This document shows positions 43,976 through 57,744 of a stretch of 64,000 bases of DNA, piece by piece. The stretch covers positions 33,728,580-33,792,579 of the forward strand of contig CM051510.1 of the NCBI GenBank assembly GCA_028015205.1, in the 5' to 3' direction. Source of the stretch: Mytilisepta virgata (lineage: Eukaryota > Mollusca > Bivalvia > Mytilida > Mytilidae). The translations under genes and the position numbers were made by a program. The notes under the pieces are model-generated. The model worked only from the letters and a program-made list of their open reading frames with translations, ran no database searches and was not told where the DNA came from. Each line of letters begins with the position of its first letter. Position 1 is the first letter of the stretch.

Positions 43976-46690
43976 TGTATGTTTTAAACGTTTTACGTAT
44001 AGTGTATCACAAGAAGACATAGTTTAACCACAAAGATGACACGGTGCAGTTATATGGAAAAACGATTTTAGATATCATTGCCATCGCTGTGATTTCCGCT
44101 CAATTAGAACCCAGAAGAATAAAGACAGCGATATCAACTCCTACCGTGTTGTCGACATGGAAGACACATTGGGAAATTAAAGTTTCGTATATCAAAAGAC
44201 GAAATAGCTTCTGTTGTTAAATTTCATGTAATATTTTTCCAGTACATTTGACGGTGAATATAAAACCAACAAAATAAATAATGTTCACAGTTTACGCAAA
44301 CATAATACGAAGTCAGTTTGTACAAGACGGTTTGTCTATATCAACAGCGTTTGTTGTTGTTGGTTTGTGACTTTACAGTACATAATCATTATTATTGGGG
44401 AATTATAACCTTCACATTTACAAAAGTACTAACGTTTGAATATGAATATTTATAGAAATTGGACGACATTGCAAAACCGAATAATAGATATTAAATCAAC
44501 CGAATATTCTTATGTGTACTAGGGGTGTTGCCTTATAAAAAAATAAATAGAAATAGTATTTCTTTCTCTGTGAATTTTTTTTTCTACGTAACGTGTATTG
44601 TTTTTATTTTGATTTATATACTGCACAAGCACGTCAAAGTTGCAAACAGAAATTCTTTTATGTTCAAAATTTTAATCTACAAAGTATAAATACCATGACA
44701 AGATATTTTATGAAAGATACGGTAGAATCAGCTAAATGTTATGAAGCATAGCGGTGCGGATGGAAAGAAGAAATCGGTAAAAAATCCTGGATAAAAGACT
44801 TAAACCTCAATATTTGCTAAACATATTGGTACAAACGCCCAGAACAAATCTTGGTTCATAAACGCCGCATACTTGTCCACCCAAACAAACTTTTTTGAAT
44901 GGTATTTTTTCTCTTTAAATTAGTGTTTGAAAACAACACAACGACTCAGAATATGTAGAGCTCGGTGTAAAATGAATGTCTTCTTTTGGTAACTGTTCAC
45001 ACATCTGTCAGGTGTATCCGTTTGTACTAGACATTTTACACGTGCTACACCTGCGTGCATGTACTTCAATTAAAACATATCTTATATATCAGTAAGATCA
45101 GACACAAGGGGATAAATAACAATTATTGCTAATTTCCAAAAAACTACGAATATCAGATTTGGGTTTAGTTTGAAGTGGCAGATGGAACATAAGCACTTAG
45201 AACGAAAAAAAAAGTAAAAAAAAAAAACAAAGACAAGGTTTTTGCAAAATAATATAAGGCAGAAAAAAACAAAATATACTAATTCAGTGCATTAATCACT
45301 GGCTATTCCATTCCACCTAAAATTAAGTGCATATTTCAAAGCCAAGATTTAAAGAGCTGTTCATAAGCGTACGTTTAAAAAACACCTATTATCACAACAC
45401 CAGTGCATCCAAAAAAAGAAAAAAACAAGAACAAAATAACAACAATATCATCAGGCAAATTATATAAAATCCATAATATAAGCAAAAAATCAAAAGGTTG
45501 ACATTTTTCAATAAAAACATGAAAGAAACCTCGCCCGATGAACATTTCGAAGTATTCTTCAACGAACTATGTCTAAACAACATTGCGGAGATTCTCCGCT
45601 TAGAATTTTATTTTCAATTTTGATTTTAGAAATTTCCATCTTTTTCAAACAGCATTCTATGATAACCAATTTTCATGCACATTATTTGAGCATTTAATTT
45701 TTTTGTCTGAGTGGAATTGGACAAAACGGACAATGTAAAAATCTCGAATCATGGGATTCAGTGGTACTGCTTAGTGTACAAATAAAATTTTGAGTATGAT
45801 AACAAGTACTGAAATACTCCCAACCAACCGAGGTGATTATATTCATACCATCATAGACAGTGTCAACCAGCAGTGCCATCTAGAAATTTTGGTAGAATAA
45901 ATTTTACAACATTTCCAGTACTTCCTGCGCATTTCCACAAAACCAATAAAGTATAGTAAAAAAGTACAAATACAAAACACACTCGTAAAAGACAGCAATA
46001 CACAGAACAGACATTGCAAATAATATGGTGTTGGGGAGGTGTTGGCGATGCCAATGATGCGAGCACAGCAATAACCCTTTCCAGTAACTCATTTCCGGTA
46101 TAACGATTCTGACTCGAAAATTATAATTTGAAGCAAGTTATTTCCCTTACTTAACTTTCTCCGTTTCCGGCGAACGAAACTTTGTCTAGCCTTAGTATGT
46201 AGCACTATATGACTGCCACATTAAACAAGACTTTTCTAAGTGACCCATATATATAAAATGAATATGCTCCTATAGCACTCGCTGCACTCGCTATTAAACC
46301 AACTGATATGTTAGATTGGATAATATTAAGAATCTTCAAATGAGGGGTGCAATAAAGGGTGTTGAAAGAAGGGTATTGTGCGGATGAAACAAAGAGTGCT
46401 TCATTATATATTCAAAATGACTGGAGAGCATTCATACTTAATATATGATAAAAATATATAAGTTGAAGAATATAAAAAATTATGCTTATTAACATGCGTG
46501 GTAGTTTCTTATTTGGTTATTATTATGGAATGCAGTTGGAATTTGTGATACGCGATTACTTAGGTTGCATTTCTGGCACCCTTGTCAATTTAGCACGTGG
46601 TGTGTGGTGTGGCCTGTTTTTCCTTATCGAGACAGCTCGAAGATCCCCAATATAGCCAGAAACGAAATCAATCAATTTCCTTGTTATATC
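43976..46690. other. Mostly featureless stretch
   Basis: Minus frames 45694-45879 and 45863-46066 are overlapping and cysteine-containing (CNVCSVYCC, LHCPFCP) and could derive from a decayed element, but I cannot name them. 46530-46690 ends in 'aatcaatcaatt', possibly another retroposon tail. No gene is recognised. Confidence 0.4.
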
Positions 46691-46691
46691 C

Positions 46692-46790
46692 TAGAATCAA
46701 ACCAAAAACAAAAACAGTATTCGTGACACGTTAGAAACAAAAGTATGGCTGTCTAGAACTGACGATCGTCCATAAATGTTGCCGCCATAA
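46692..46790. mobile_element. Left-end fragment of the long-TIR MITE family
   Basis: Starts 'tagaatcaaaccaaaaacaa' and then 'cagtattcgtgacacgttag'. No right end was found. Confidence 0.45.
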
Positions 46791-46914
46791 CAAGAAAACA
46801 TGATTATTGTTTAACGTCTAGTGGCAATTAATACATGCATATCAGGACGAAAAAGATGTTGATATGCTATGAATATGAGCTGTGGAATATACTAGACCGA
46901 CACATGGAGCAGGA

Positions 46915-47147
46915 TTTTAAACGAGTAGCTCACAAGGTAACAGTCCGAAGGAAGAAATATCACCCCAACCGGACACATCATACTGACTCCGTGCAGACCA
47001 GTCTCTTGCTCTTACTTCTAGATGCCGCCTGCTTGGCGTAAAAGCATCAAATACCAGTTGTAATGTCTTTGGTTTGAGCAGGCCAGGGATCGAACCCTCG
47101 ACCTTCCGAACTCGAGCCAAGCACGCTACCACAAAACCACCGTGTCA
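46915..47147 (-). mobile_element. tRNA-derived SINE, second type
   Basis: On the minus strand 'acggtggttttgtggtagcg' carries an A-box-like 'tgtggtagcgtgcttgg', and 'gagggttcgatccctggc' contains a perfect B-box (GGTTCGATCCC). These are RNA polymerase III promoter elements. The body follows ('aaccaaagacattacaactg', 'gtcagtatgatgtgtccggt', 'ccttcggactg'). It looks like a tRNA head joined to a conserved SINE body. The 71-codon minus frame 46917-47132 is a read-through. Confidence 0.8.
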
Positions 47148-47149
47148 GT

Positions 47150-49117
47150 TATTATTAGTGGAATAATAAATATTCTATCATACCCATTTTGATGCACGAG
47201 CTATAGGTATTTTCTCGAATTACTATACTCAACAATTTTGCTCATATCCAAAACTATGCATTCCTAAATGGTGAAGAACAGACTTCAAATGCCAAGATTA
47301 CCAAACGTCAGGGTAAACTGTTAGTTGATTGAATGAATTTTATTGAATATCGTTACTGTTTAACGGATGCTTTCTCTCTTAACGGAAAACGATACAGTAG
47401 TAGGGGAGATAATGACGTCGCCAACCTTCAAGCAAAACCTTTATACCATTCTTAAATTTGGGTTTTTTCTCAAATAACTCTGCAATAACACGTGGACCCC
47501 TACTTTTTTCTTTTGCAAACAGAGCATTACTTAAAATTAAGTATACTGAAATTTAAAGAAAAAAATAGTGGATGATTTTTTTTCTACATGCATCCAAATT
47601 TACCAAATTATTATCAATATTCCTTATTTGACTTCAATTTGTATTATTTCCTAATTAGTTTATCAATCTTTTTCATCAGTTATTTATTAGAAGTTTAAAA
47701 GTTAGAGACTGTTTTGTGACACTCGTGAAAAATGAAAAAATGAAAAATGTAGGGTTTTTGGCCCAAATATACCAAAATCAGGGTTGATTATCTTAAAAAC
47801 TAAGTCATGAAGGTATGTTTTTTTTACATATTTGAAAAGTATACATCAAAATTGACCATCTGTTAAATTATCAGCAAAAATTCAGTGGAGGAACCTTATT
47901 GCATCGTATTCCCTTAAAAGTTTCCCATCTCCAAATTTCCATAAAATAGCCATAAGTGCTTCTATTATTCTTTCGAGGGAATTAGGAATTACAAGAACCC
48001 GATTAATACAATAAGATAATGATTTGTCGAAATGTGTATATATATATAATGTACCAAAAATTGGTGTCATTGAATATTTTGCATAACCACGGAACACTTG
48101 CTGTGATATCATTCAATATAAAATACCAAATTTACAAAACGCAATTTAATGACATTCATTTAAAATTCATACTCTCGTAATTTTATTGCACATGCAAGTC
48201 ATTATAGGAGAATGCATATCGAATCCTGAATAATTAATGTAATTGTGTTGAATGAATCTATTTAACACCTCAGTAATTAAAAGAGAAGTTAATTGAGCTG
48301 GTACCATTTTAAAAAATTTATAAGAATTTAGTTATATAATAAACTATAGAAAAATTATATTTTAATAATAAAGAATAATTAAGAATTAAAATCATTACTC
48401 GAGTGCACTTCAACGCACTCTGTGTGTATAGCATATATATCATATATATGTTTCAAATTGTGAGACATGGGTCTTCTGTTTTTACAAATCTTTTTTCCTT
48501 TTTTTTCATTGGGGGGGGGGGGGGGGGATTAATTTTGTTTTAAATTGACATTTGAATGTATTCCATGTCTATTTCGCGTTCTGTTCGGTTTTCAGTATTT
48601 TAGTCCTGGAGTACATGTTATAATTTAACGATGTTATCATAATAAAGGGCATCAGAGTTGTTATTTATGAATATCTAGTCCACACTTAGGGACCGACCAT
48701 TAACTTTAAAGGGGAGGATATGGTTTTTTTCCTGGGGTTGGGGTCAAAACAACTAGCATCAGTTTACTTTCCATTGACTCTCATATACTACAGTCAATAA
48801 AAGAAACGATATGTTTTAAATAAAAATTATAATTTCCGTATTTATATTTATAGCTAACACAACCGTCAGATATCTTTGAGTACCCAGATGAGAAGCATGA
48901 CATGATATGTTTGTTATACAGACAGGTTTAAATATCAAAACTGCATGCCAACATGTTAAAACTCAACGCCACCATAACAAGTAACACTGCATAAGGCAGC
49001 ATGTAATCCTTATAGTTTCAAAAGTTTGAAGAAAGTACATTTTAAAGTATCCATTTCACTCTAAATATTATTTATTAACTCCCTTTTTTGCTCTCGATAC
49101 TTACATATTCATAGAAT
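47150..49117. other. AT-rich stretch with a poly-G tract
   Basis: A degenerate copy of the 3790 repeat lies near 47185-47330. A run of 17 G occurs at 48511-48527. No gene is recognised. Confidence 0.5.
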
Positions 49118-49290
49118 AAAGACCGGAAACGGGGAATGTGTCAAAGACACAACAGCCGGACCAAAGAGTAGAAAACAGCCCAAGGCTAACAATGGGTCTT
49201 CAACGCAGCGAGAAAATCCCGCACTCGGAGGCGGGCTTCAGTTGGCCCATAAACTGCATACTAGTTCAGCAAAATGGACGGCACACTAAA
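49118..49290 (+). repeat. Dispersed repeat, 'GACCGGAAACGGGGAATGTG' family
   Basis: 'gaccggaaacggggaatgtg' is followed by 'tcaaagacacaacagccgga', 'gtcttcaacgcagcgagaaa' and 'ggcgggcttcagttggccca'. I recall this string as frequent in Mytilus sequences. The 74-codon frame 49138-49362 is a translation of it. Confidence 0.65.
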
Positions 49291-49299
49291 ATATGTTCT

Positions 49300-50840
49300 A
49301 CGTGTTTAACTAATTTCCTTTTAACAGACACTACTGTCAGGAAATCTCAGTTCATTTTGTAAATCTAAATGCTAGAATGAAAGCCAGTTTGTATTTGGTA
49401 AAATAAGTCATGGTGATCAACTCGTGCTTTATGTGATACAGAAAATCAAATTGATTGAGAATACTAGAAATCCATTTATTCATTTAAAATTATAACAAAT
49501 CAGTTTATTTTCTAGTCCACTCCAGGGACTTTTTTTCTCTTCTCACATACACGAACGAAATATCTACTATTTTGGTCTATATTTTTTTCTTTTTCAAAAT
49601 ATATGAGATAAGCTCTAAATGGTATCATAGTGAATTATGACAGTATTTTAATTCCACTTGGCAATTTTTACTACAAATTTCATAACTTCTTCCTTCCCGA
49701 CTTGTATGTTCATTACCATTCTTTTTGCAGTTCTCAGAAGCTCCAAAAAGCTATAATGGGATTATGTATCCCTATACACTCTTGTTCTAGATAAAATTTC
49801 ACTAACATAATGTGGTTAGATTCTATGTTTTCTCAACTTAAATTGGTAATAATAAAAATTCTTGTTCTCATAATAAATAACACGAAATTATTACTTACCT
49901 GTAGAAGAAAACTGTTTGTTTGTACAAAATATAAACATTATCTCTACAGAATACCATTCATCTCTCTATAACATCTCTTGCACCTCTCATATAAAATAAA
50001 TTGGAACAACACTCGTTATGGCAAATAAAATTTACATTAAGACATTTACACTCTACTAATGTGTCTGATGTTACAGGGGTGACAATTTTTATTTACATTA
50101 TCAGTAAGTTTTAACATACATTTATTCTAATTTGCATTTGTAAATAAGTAATTTGTATTAATAAAAATAATCTCTTCGTTTGCCGTAAGGGAGACAACAC
50201 TAGTAAAATAATCCTAATGAAAAAAATTATTGTCTCTCGTAAATTTACTCTTGCTGTTAATATTAAGTATAACTCTTAAACAAATTGAGTTATTGGCTTG
50301 ACGGTTATAAAATGCTCGTTTATAGCTTTTTTATCAAGCTATTTCAGAGAAATATTGTCTTATTTTATTACCATTTAATCACTGAATCAATTGGTAGAAG
50401 TGTAAACTTGAATTATAGGAGTGTAAAACTTGACAGAAAATGTAATATTCCTAGCTTTATTTTCGTATAAATATGACCTTGTTTTCGTAATTTATTTGTA
50501 ACTATTTAACACCTTTAGACATAGATGACAGCTGTTTTATTTATTAAAGGTAGAAAAGTTTACAATGGGATTACAATCATGTATTTTAATTACTAAAAAC
50601 TAAAGTTGTTTTTCACCATTATTGTCATCATAAATTTCAATAAATATGAAATGAAACAGGTTCATAAATTACACTCAAATTAATTTAAGAGATAGTGAAT
50701 CTAAATGTTTTGTATCATTAAATAAGTATAAAGAAATTTAGGAAATTATACAGCAATATGTAGAAGTGCTTATTAAATTAGATATATATTGTATTGTCAA
50801 AGGTTCAGCAACATTTCAATCCGCGGGAAATATAATAATA
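49300..50840. other. AT-rich stretch, no gene seen
   Basis: No open frame above 62 codons and no ordered repeat noticed. Confidence 0.5.
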
Positions 50841-51102
50841 TTTCTTTAATCTTCATGAAGCCAATGTGTATCGTCTGAAGATTCGTGCGTCAACAATTTT
50901 TTTATTCATTAAATCAATAGAAAAAAAATCGTTGCCAACTTCAATTCACAGCAATTTTACAAGAATCAAAACTTTCTTTAATCTTCATGCAGCCGACGTG
51001 TATCGTCTGAAGATTCGTGCATCAAAAAAAAATTATTCATTAAATCAATAGAAAATAATCGTTGCCAACTTCAATTCAGGGCAATTTTACAAGAATCAAA
51101 AC
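50841..51102. repeat. About 131 bp tandem duplication
   Basis: The unit runs from 'tttctttaatcttcatg' to 'ttacaagaatcaaaac' and is present at 50841 and 50973 with about a dozen differences, mostly in A runs. Confidence 0.9.
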
Positions 51103-52699
51103 ATAAAGAGTATCAAACTCGTATCCGGTTGCATACAGAATTGTTACTGCGCACAATGTAATTTGGCGTTAGAATACTGATGTCTTCAAGAGACTTTACA
51201 AAAAACGTGGAATTCATAACAATAGCATAAGGTAATTGTGTGATGTGTGCAGTAGAAGCCATAGGTTACTAATATTGATACTATGTTTGTTTAAATTCTA
51301 AAATGGCCGTTAACAGAAAAAAATGTGAGGTGCGAACTGTTGAATGGTTCAAACAGCGCACAGTCTACACAATGAAGTTATGCCATTGCTTCTTTGTTCT
51401 GACTTCAGCCTTTTGGAAGACGGTGGCTTCAAGATAAGATGCTGTAACGTCGTAGTAGTCAGTTTCCAGCAAAAATGATGTTGAAAACAAGTTATCAATA
51501 TTGTAACTATTTGTGTTTTGATCAGAAGGTCATAAGGTCATCGCTCAATTAAATATCAATATTATGCAATTACTTGTGAAAAGCATATTATTGCCGAAGC
51601 AATGACCACAGAGAGGTGGGTGATACACTATAAACTAGCAGTCCAAAGGCAGTTGGCCTAGCGGTAGTTATAGACAATTAAGATTCTTGCCTGTAGTTCG
51701 TATCTCTTGCTACACAAGATGTAGGTTCTTATGTAATCTATGAACGAGACCATCGAAATATATCAATGACAATATAAAAAAAACGCCAAATACACTCAAA
51801 TGAATAGGAAATTTGATACCTATTGAAAAACAGGTTTATCCTATTATTTTCTTCATAAATGACAGGACCATATCAGTAATGTTACCTTCATTCCAAGGCA
51901 TTGTTCTAAAAATGTATTCTCACAGTATCCTTTTCAGCCTTTTAGAAATAAAATTAGCTTCCGTTTTTTTCTTAACAAGTATTTTGCTTCCAGTCCTTTA
52001 AAAAATGTTATTTGGAAGAATTTCTTGAATTTCAAAGACGCCCTTATTGATTTACAGATACTATATCTAAAATTGCCAAATTATAGGCTATATAATTGAA
52101 CATTGTAAGTGCTTGTAGGGTTAGAAAACAGCTGTTTGGATCTTTGAGCAGGGATGTAACGACAGCAGTTTTATTTTTATACATCTAAAGAAGAAACATA
52201 ATAATAAATCATATCATATCATAAACGAGAGATTATTAAGATATTTGATTATATTTAACATATCTTTATAACTGGAACATTCAATTAAAATTGTTACATA
52301 ACACTTAATTATTTACGTCAGTAGGGGAGATAAAGAATTGCTTTTGAATAATAGTTTGCAGATTCCTTTACAAGGGTCCCAATTTACGCTGAACATTGTA
52401 TGATGTTATTGGCAAAGATCACTAGAGACAGCTGTAAAGGCCATATCCTCAATATGTCTACTTCCTTTATAAATGCACGCACATGTTCATAGAGTGGCCG
52501 TTTTCCTTTTTTGGCCTATGGGAACTACGTGTATTTTCATCCTCTCCAGTCGTATTTACAAAAGATTTTACGACAGACAGATATAAATGTATAATTAATT
52601 CTAATGGACTCTCAATAAGTTTTGTCTTTCGACTTTTTTTCTTGAAAATACCAGTTCTAATTCTCAGAATGTGAAACATTAACACATTCGACAGTTCCA
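51103..52699. other. Non-coding stretch with a weak tRNA-like segment
   Basis: 51655-51715 contains 'ggcctagcggtagttataga' and 'tgtagttcgtatctcttgct', which could be degenerate A- and B-boxes of a SINE. Opposite-strand frames at 52467-52700 are not credible. Confidence 0.35.
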
Positions 52700-52890
52700 T
52701 TATTTGTGGTCGACCGGTTTAACGCCACCACTGTTTCGGTGTCTGTACAGCGTCTCTGTGGTGTTTATGTTTGAATTTTGTGCTCTTTGGTGGTTATTTG
52801 TGTTATTTTCGTCCGATTTTTGTTGATTGATTGGTATTTCATTGTTGACCCTTCCTGCTATCCATTTTGTTTTTTTTATGTTATTTGTTT
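52700..52890 (+). repeat. 'CAGACTATCC' family dispersed repeat
   Basis: 'ggtttaacgccaccactg', 'ggtgtctgtacagcgtctct' and 'attgttgacccttcctgcta' follow the order of the 58745 copy. Confidence 0.6.
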
Positions 52891-52984
52891 GACATTATTT
52901 CTACTCTATATCCGTACATCAAAGAGAGGAAAATGTAAAGTATAATACTTATAAATGAAACAAAACAATTTTACATACCATAGT

Positions 52985-53315
52985 CGTAGGCTGGTCATGT
53001 TTTGGTCTTTTTGTCAGATTTTCGGAATCCTCGGGTTTTATCTATTTCTGAAACATGAAACTTTTCTTTTATAATTCAATCATAAATACCTTAAAATGGT
53101 ATTTGACAAAACTTTATGAAATCCTTTTTATTTTTTCATACATCTTTGAGAGACTGAAGTTGTCAATGCAAATTTTCAAGGCCTTATAGTTATAAAATGA
53201 GCACATGAACCTATATTTTTTCTTGTTTATTTGTTTACTATTCGTATGTTCTCTCAAACTAAAACACCTATTTCAAATCCTATTTATATCCTATTAGACC
53301 AGCGATCATCCTTAA
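52985..53315. mobile_element. TTAA MITE, 'GGATGTTCGCTG' family, diverged copy 3
   Basis: The right end 'ccagcgatcatccttaa' differs from the family end by one base. The left end near 52985 has 'ttttgtcagattttcggaat' in common with copy 1, but its terminal TTAA is lost. Confidence 0.65.
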
Positions 53316-53497
53316 AAACGATATATTTGTAAATTTGTTTTTTTTTAAATGTTTAGGGAAAAAAATCTTTTTTACAAATAAAATTCATAATCACACTTAA
53401 TTATTACATACTTCTTCAAAACCGCGGACAATATTTTAGTAATCCGAGAATTGTTCTCGCGTTAACAGAGGCAGTAATCAATGTTTTTAGAATTTCT

Positions 53498-53503
<6 letters not shown>

Positions 53504-53534
<31 letters not shown>
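53504..53534. repeat. Poly-T run
   Basis: 31 consecutive T. A 23-base poly-A run lies at 56065-56087. Neither is clearly attached to a retroposon body. Confidence 0.9.
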
Positions 53535-53535
<1 letters not shown>

Positions 53536-56064
53536 TGGAAAAGAGCTTATTCTGTTACAATTTGAAAAATCATATCCAAAATTCTGTTCGCTAAATTGAG
53601 ATTTGCGTATTTTTGGTTAGACAAAATGAAAGAAGTAGACATAAAATCCGGGTTTGATAAAATGCTGTGTGTTTTCAGGGGAATCCCAAATAGAAATTTG
53701 AACATATAACATTTTCTTTGTAGATTATTAACGTATTAGTTGTAAATCACAGTCGAACGCCGGTTCTGGATGTATAGACAAATGTTCCCAGCTTCATACA
53801 TTGAGTCTGCTCTGGCGTTTTATGGTATAAGCAAATTTTATTAAAGGCTGTGTGATTTCAGAGGAATGCCGAATTGAAGTCAGAGAATCTCAGTTAAATA
53901 TCCAATTTTGTAATCGTAGTTTTATCATTAATTAAGCTCTCGGAATTAATCGGAACAGCAATAAGCTCCGGTCATCCTGGTCACACACATCAAATTCGTG
54001 ATTAAACATATTTGCATAGACTACTTTTACATGTTATGGATTTTTCTATATTGATTTCTTTATCTCAGTGAATTTTCTTTCATCTGTATTTCAGGGTTTC
54101 CTTTCCTACGATCAAAGCAATGATTAAATGAAATATCCCATTTATTTCTTGTGATGATATAAAACCCGGAACGAACATCGGACCAACAAGACCCGTAAAT
54201 CACAAACCAATTTGCACTACCTAGCGATTTGTTTACAGTGCGATAAAAATTCAATCTTTCGTATCTGATAGAAAGCTATGTTGAGAAATCCCACTTTTAT
54301 TTCTCAACGATTTATTTCTTTTTTAGTCATAGTTTAAGCCAAGTCCCACATATCTTTATTGTTAAAGCGAAAAAAGTAATATTTTATCTTTAAAATAAAA
54401 AAGATGTTTTCAAAACTCGCATTTCAAAAAACTTAAAAAGACAAAAGTAAAATTCATAAATCAAAATTTATCGCATGTAACGAAATATTTAGTGTCAGTT
54501 TTATTTTCAGCTTTTACACGTTTCAGTGAGCAGGAGAGTGGAGGAAAAATGAAATCAAGCAAGCGTTTATGCGTATCGGTATTTCGCACCTGGTTCAAAA
54601 CACATAGATACCATCAAAGATATAACCTTTTATAAATATCAGACATTAAAATTGTTTGCCTATAGAAATATAATGTGAATATGAACATCTGAAGGATATC
54701 CAAGTCAAACTTAGATAAATTTATTTTTACTGAATAACCCCAGCCAAATAGTCCTAATTTTAAAACTTGTGGCCTTGTGGCCTTTTGACAGTTGCAGCCA
54801 GTCAAGGTAAACGTTAGATAGTGACCAGATGTAGATTTTGACGATATTCCGATGTCATGTATATCAGTTTAAAAAGTTATGTTTGTAATCAATTTTTTAA
54901 ATTTATCGCAATATTGATATAGAAGCATCTTTTCCGAAAGAAAAGTATATTTGGATTGTATATTTTGTCACAATTTCTCAAGATATGAAATATATTAATC
55001 TATATCTACATAATAGATATATTTTCAGATTTAAAACGCGAAATTGCGACTACACAGTTCTGCCATTGGCCGTTCTTATATATTTATATGTTTTTATTTG
55101 TACGTTCTTTCATATTTTGGTCAGAGCTTGATTAATAAGGTTTTTGTTGTTCGTGTATTCTTGTAGCCTCCTTTGATAAAGGAGTAATTCACCCAAGTTT
55201 AAAATTTTAATGTCCTCAAAAACAATGGCTTACACTTCTTTCTTTCTATTCCTCTTGTCAACCCTACTTTGTGATAAGGATTTATGTATTTTTGTAATTA
55301 TATTGTTTATTTTTCGGGGAAGTCCAAGAGACCCCATTTCTTGCGCAATAGAAAGATCGCGTGCTCCGATGGTCAAATTGATGGACGGTTATTAATGATA
55401 ATGTTTCTACGAACAGTCGGAAGTAAAGTGTTAGATAATGTCCGGAATCTGATTCGGACGTCAGATTTGTTTTCCGTCTCAACAAGCCTTTTGATAAATA
55501 GTTTGTGTCCATTGCAACAATAGAGAAAGAATTTTTATAGGTTAAACGTCAGCTTGTTGTTACCCTAGGCTCTATTTTATGGACTAAAATAATTTCTTTT
55601 GGTATTAAAGAGATTAGAGTGTTTGCCACGAGACCCTAAACAATTAAAGATTTTAATCTAGTTTAATGCGTGTTTTAAAAGACAACAAAAAGCAAAAAAA
55701 AATAAATAGAATTATTATAGAGATATTATCGTGCTAATGTTTGTAGACACTTTCATATCAATTAAAACATATTTATTTCGTGAATTGCCCTGAAGAAATC
55801 ATAAATTATTTATAATTTGGTTAAACATGGAAATAGTGTAAATATTTTTTTTAAAACATAAAATATGCGCATAATAATAACATATATATGACATGCTTAG
55901 TGTATTCTTTAAACAATATCATTTTACATAAACAAAATTCTTTTCTTGCATTTTTTCAGTAAAATTTCGTTTGTTTGTGTCTACAGAAACAGTTCAATTT
56001 TTAAAATGCTTTCCGTCTTTGATTGCCCTAAAGTTGAAAAAGGTACATCTATTAATATTAAGCC

Positions 56065-56095
<31 letters not shown>

Positions 56096-56860
56096 AGGAA
56101 AAGGAAACTAATATAATTATAAATATATAAATAAAAATGAAATTAAAATAGATAAATAAACAGATATTAATATATCTTGATTACGAAAAAAAAAGACACT
56201 CTTTAGTTTAAAACAATGCTTAACATTACTGAATTTGAATGCAAAGTGTTAGATAACAGCTACTGTATATACATGTAAACATGATTGTCTGATCAATGAT
56301 TAATCATTTTTATGATATGGTACAATTTCATATAATTATACTAGATCTTAAATATATATCATATATTATAAGGAACTGTTATTCTTTAATAAATAAATAT
56401 TTAATAGCAAGAAAAAGAGATTAAATTAAAAAAAAAATATATATATATAATAATAATACTAAACGAAATAGTAGTTAACAAAATTGAAAAAAATATAAAT
56501 GTATATTTAATGATGCTGTGTTTCGAAAAGAAAATAAAGACCGGATCAGGTTCTTTTAAACTTAACATATTACATCATTTGTACTTGGAAATTATATAAG
56601 CGGATATAAATGTATTGGAAAAGAGTTGTTTTTCTTAGATGTTAAGTTTGTTAAAAAAAATGAAAGTAAAGATTCTTTTTTAAATAATAAAAGCAGTAAA
56701 TATTTCAAAACTCTGAATTTAGCTGATCATTTTGCTAACCATCTTTCTCCAGGTTAAATTCATATTGATTGTTGTGTTGCTTTATAAAATGGAAGTTTTG
56801 GATAATTGTTTTCATCAAATATTTATCTTTATTAAGCAAATTCAAGAAATAGCAAAGAGA
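53535..56860. other. AT-rich stretch, no gene seen
   Basis: The overlapping opposite-strand frames at 55210-55523 have no recognisable domain. No ordered repeats besides simple AT tracts near 56430-56450. Confidence 0.5.
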
Positions 56861-56869
56861 TATTCGAAG

Positions 56870-57060
56870 GAGGGGGAAATCGAAAACAAATGATAAACTC
56901 CGGAGAACAACGAAGACAAGACAAAAACAATACAAACACTACACTTAAAAACTAAAACATATGAACAACATAGACCCCACCAAAAAACCGGGGGTAGACT
57001 CAGGGGCTCCGAAAGAGTAAGCAGTCTATGCTTCCTGCAGGACACCGGCCATTATTTGAC
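56870..57060 (-). mobile_element. 'CTTCCGGAGCACCTGA' dispersed repeat
   Basis: On the minus strand it reads 'ggtgtcctgcaggaagcata', 'gcttactctttcggagcccc' and 'ggtggggtctatgttgttca', closely parallel to the 21727 copy. The minus frames 56735-56935 and 56842-57045 are read-throughs. Confidence 0.7.
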
Positions 57061-57463
57061 TAATTAAAACCATTCCTAAAAAAGATAAAAATTCAAAGAT
57101 ATATATTTATACATGTATATATATCAAAGAAACCATATTCAAGCCTAAATATTAGAATTATAAAGACAAAGTGATTTCAGCAATTATTCAAAAATAATAA
57201 AAAGGAAGACAAAATATGTTAAGATAAACATTTTCATGACTAAATGTTTTCTTAAAATAGTCGATCGAAAAAAGGCTATAAGCAGAAATCACATGTCTAA
57301 ATGTTTCAGTCTTCAGTCAGTTTAGATCGGGTATGGGGTCAATGAATTCAACTTAAGAGACCATAGCCATTTCAGAAAATAGCAGATATACTCCACCGAA
57401 GACTTTGATATGAAGGTAAAATTCATTGCATCGAAGTTTGAACAATATTCTAATACGGGCTGC

Positions 57464-57744
57464 TTAAGGTGGTACCCAACACTTTCACTAAAATTAATTT
57501 GGCTCGTTTAATTTTCATAAAATTTTGACAAAGTATTTACTTTGACCCATTAACAAAAATTTTAAAATTTCAAAACATTTGAACCAACCAATTCATCAGA
57601 AAAATTACACTGATTGTATAGCAGTTTGACAAACACTAATATTGATCATTGAAAAGCTTAATATTCCCTTAACAACACAACGTTATTAAAACGTTTAGCT
57701 GATTTTACAGAGTTATCTCCCTGTAGTGTTAGGTACCACCTTAA
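57464..57744. mobile_element. TTAA-flanked MITE with 'GGTGGTACC' termini
   Basis: TTAA at 57464-57467 and 57741-57744. The inner ends read 'ggtggtacccaacact' and, inverted from the right, 'ggtggtacctaacact', one mismatch in 16. The element is 273 bp between the sites and non-coding. Confidence 0.9.

Noticed and set aside
46915..47147. Possible tRNA gene on the minus strand (good A- and B-boxes)
   Set aside because: The boxes belong to a SINE head; the acceptor stem does not pair and a SINE body follows.
48511..48527. Run of 17 G, possible regulatory G-quadruplex
   Set aside because: A single homopolymer run with no gene nearby; more likely a microsatellite or sequencing-prone tract.
49138..49362. 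74-codon frame
   Set aside because: Translation of a dispersed mussel-type repeat starting at 49118.
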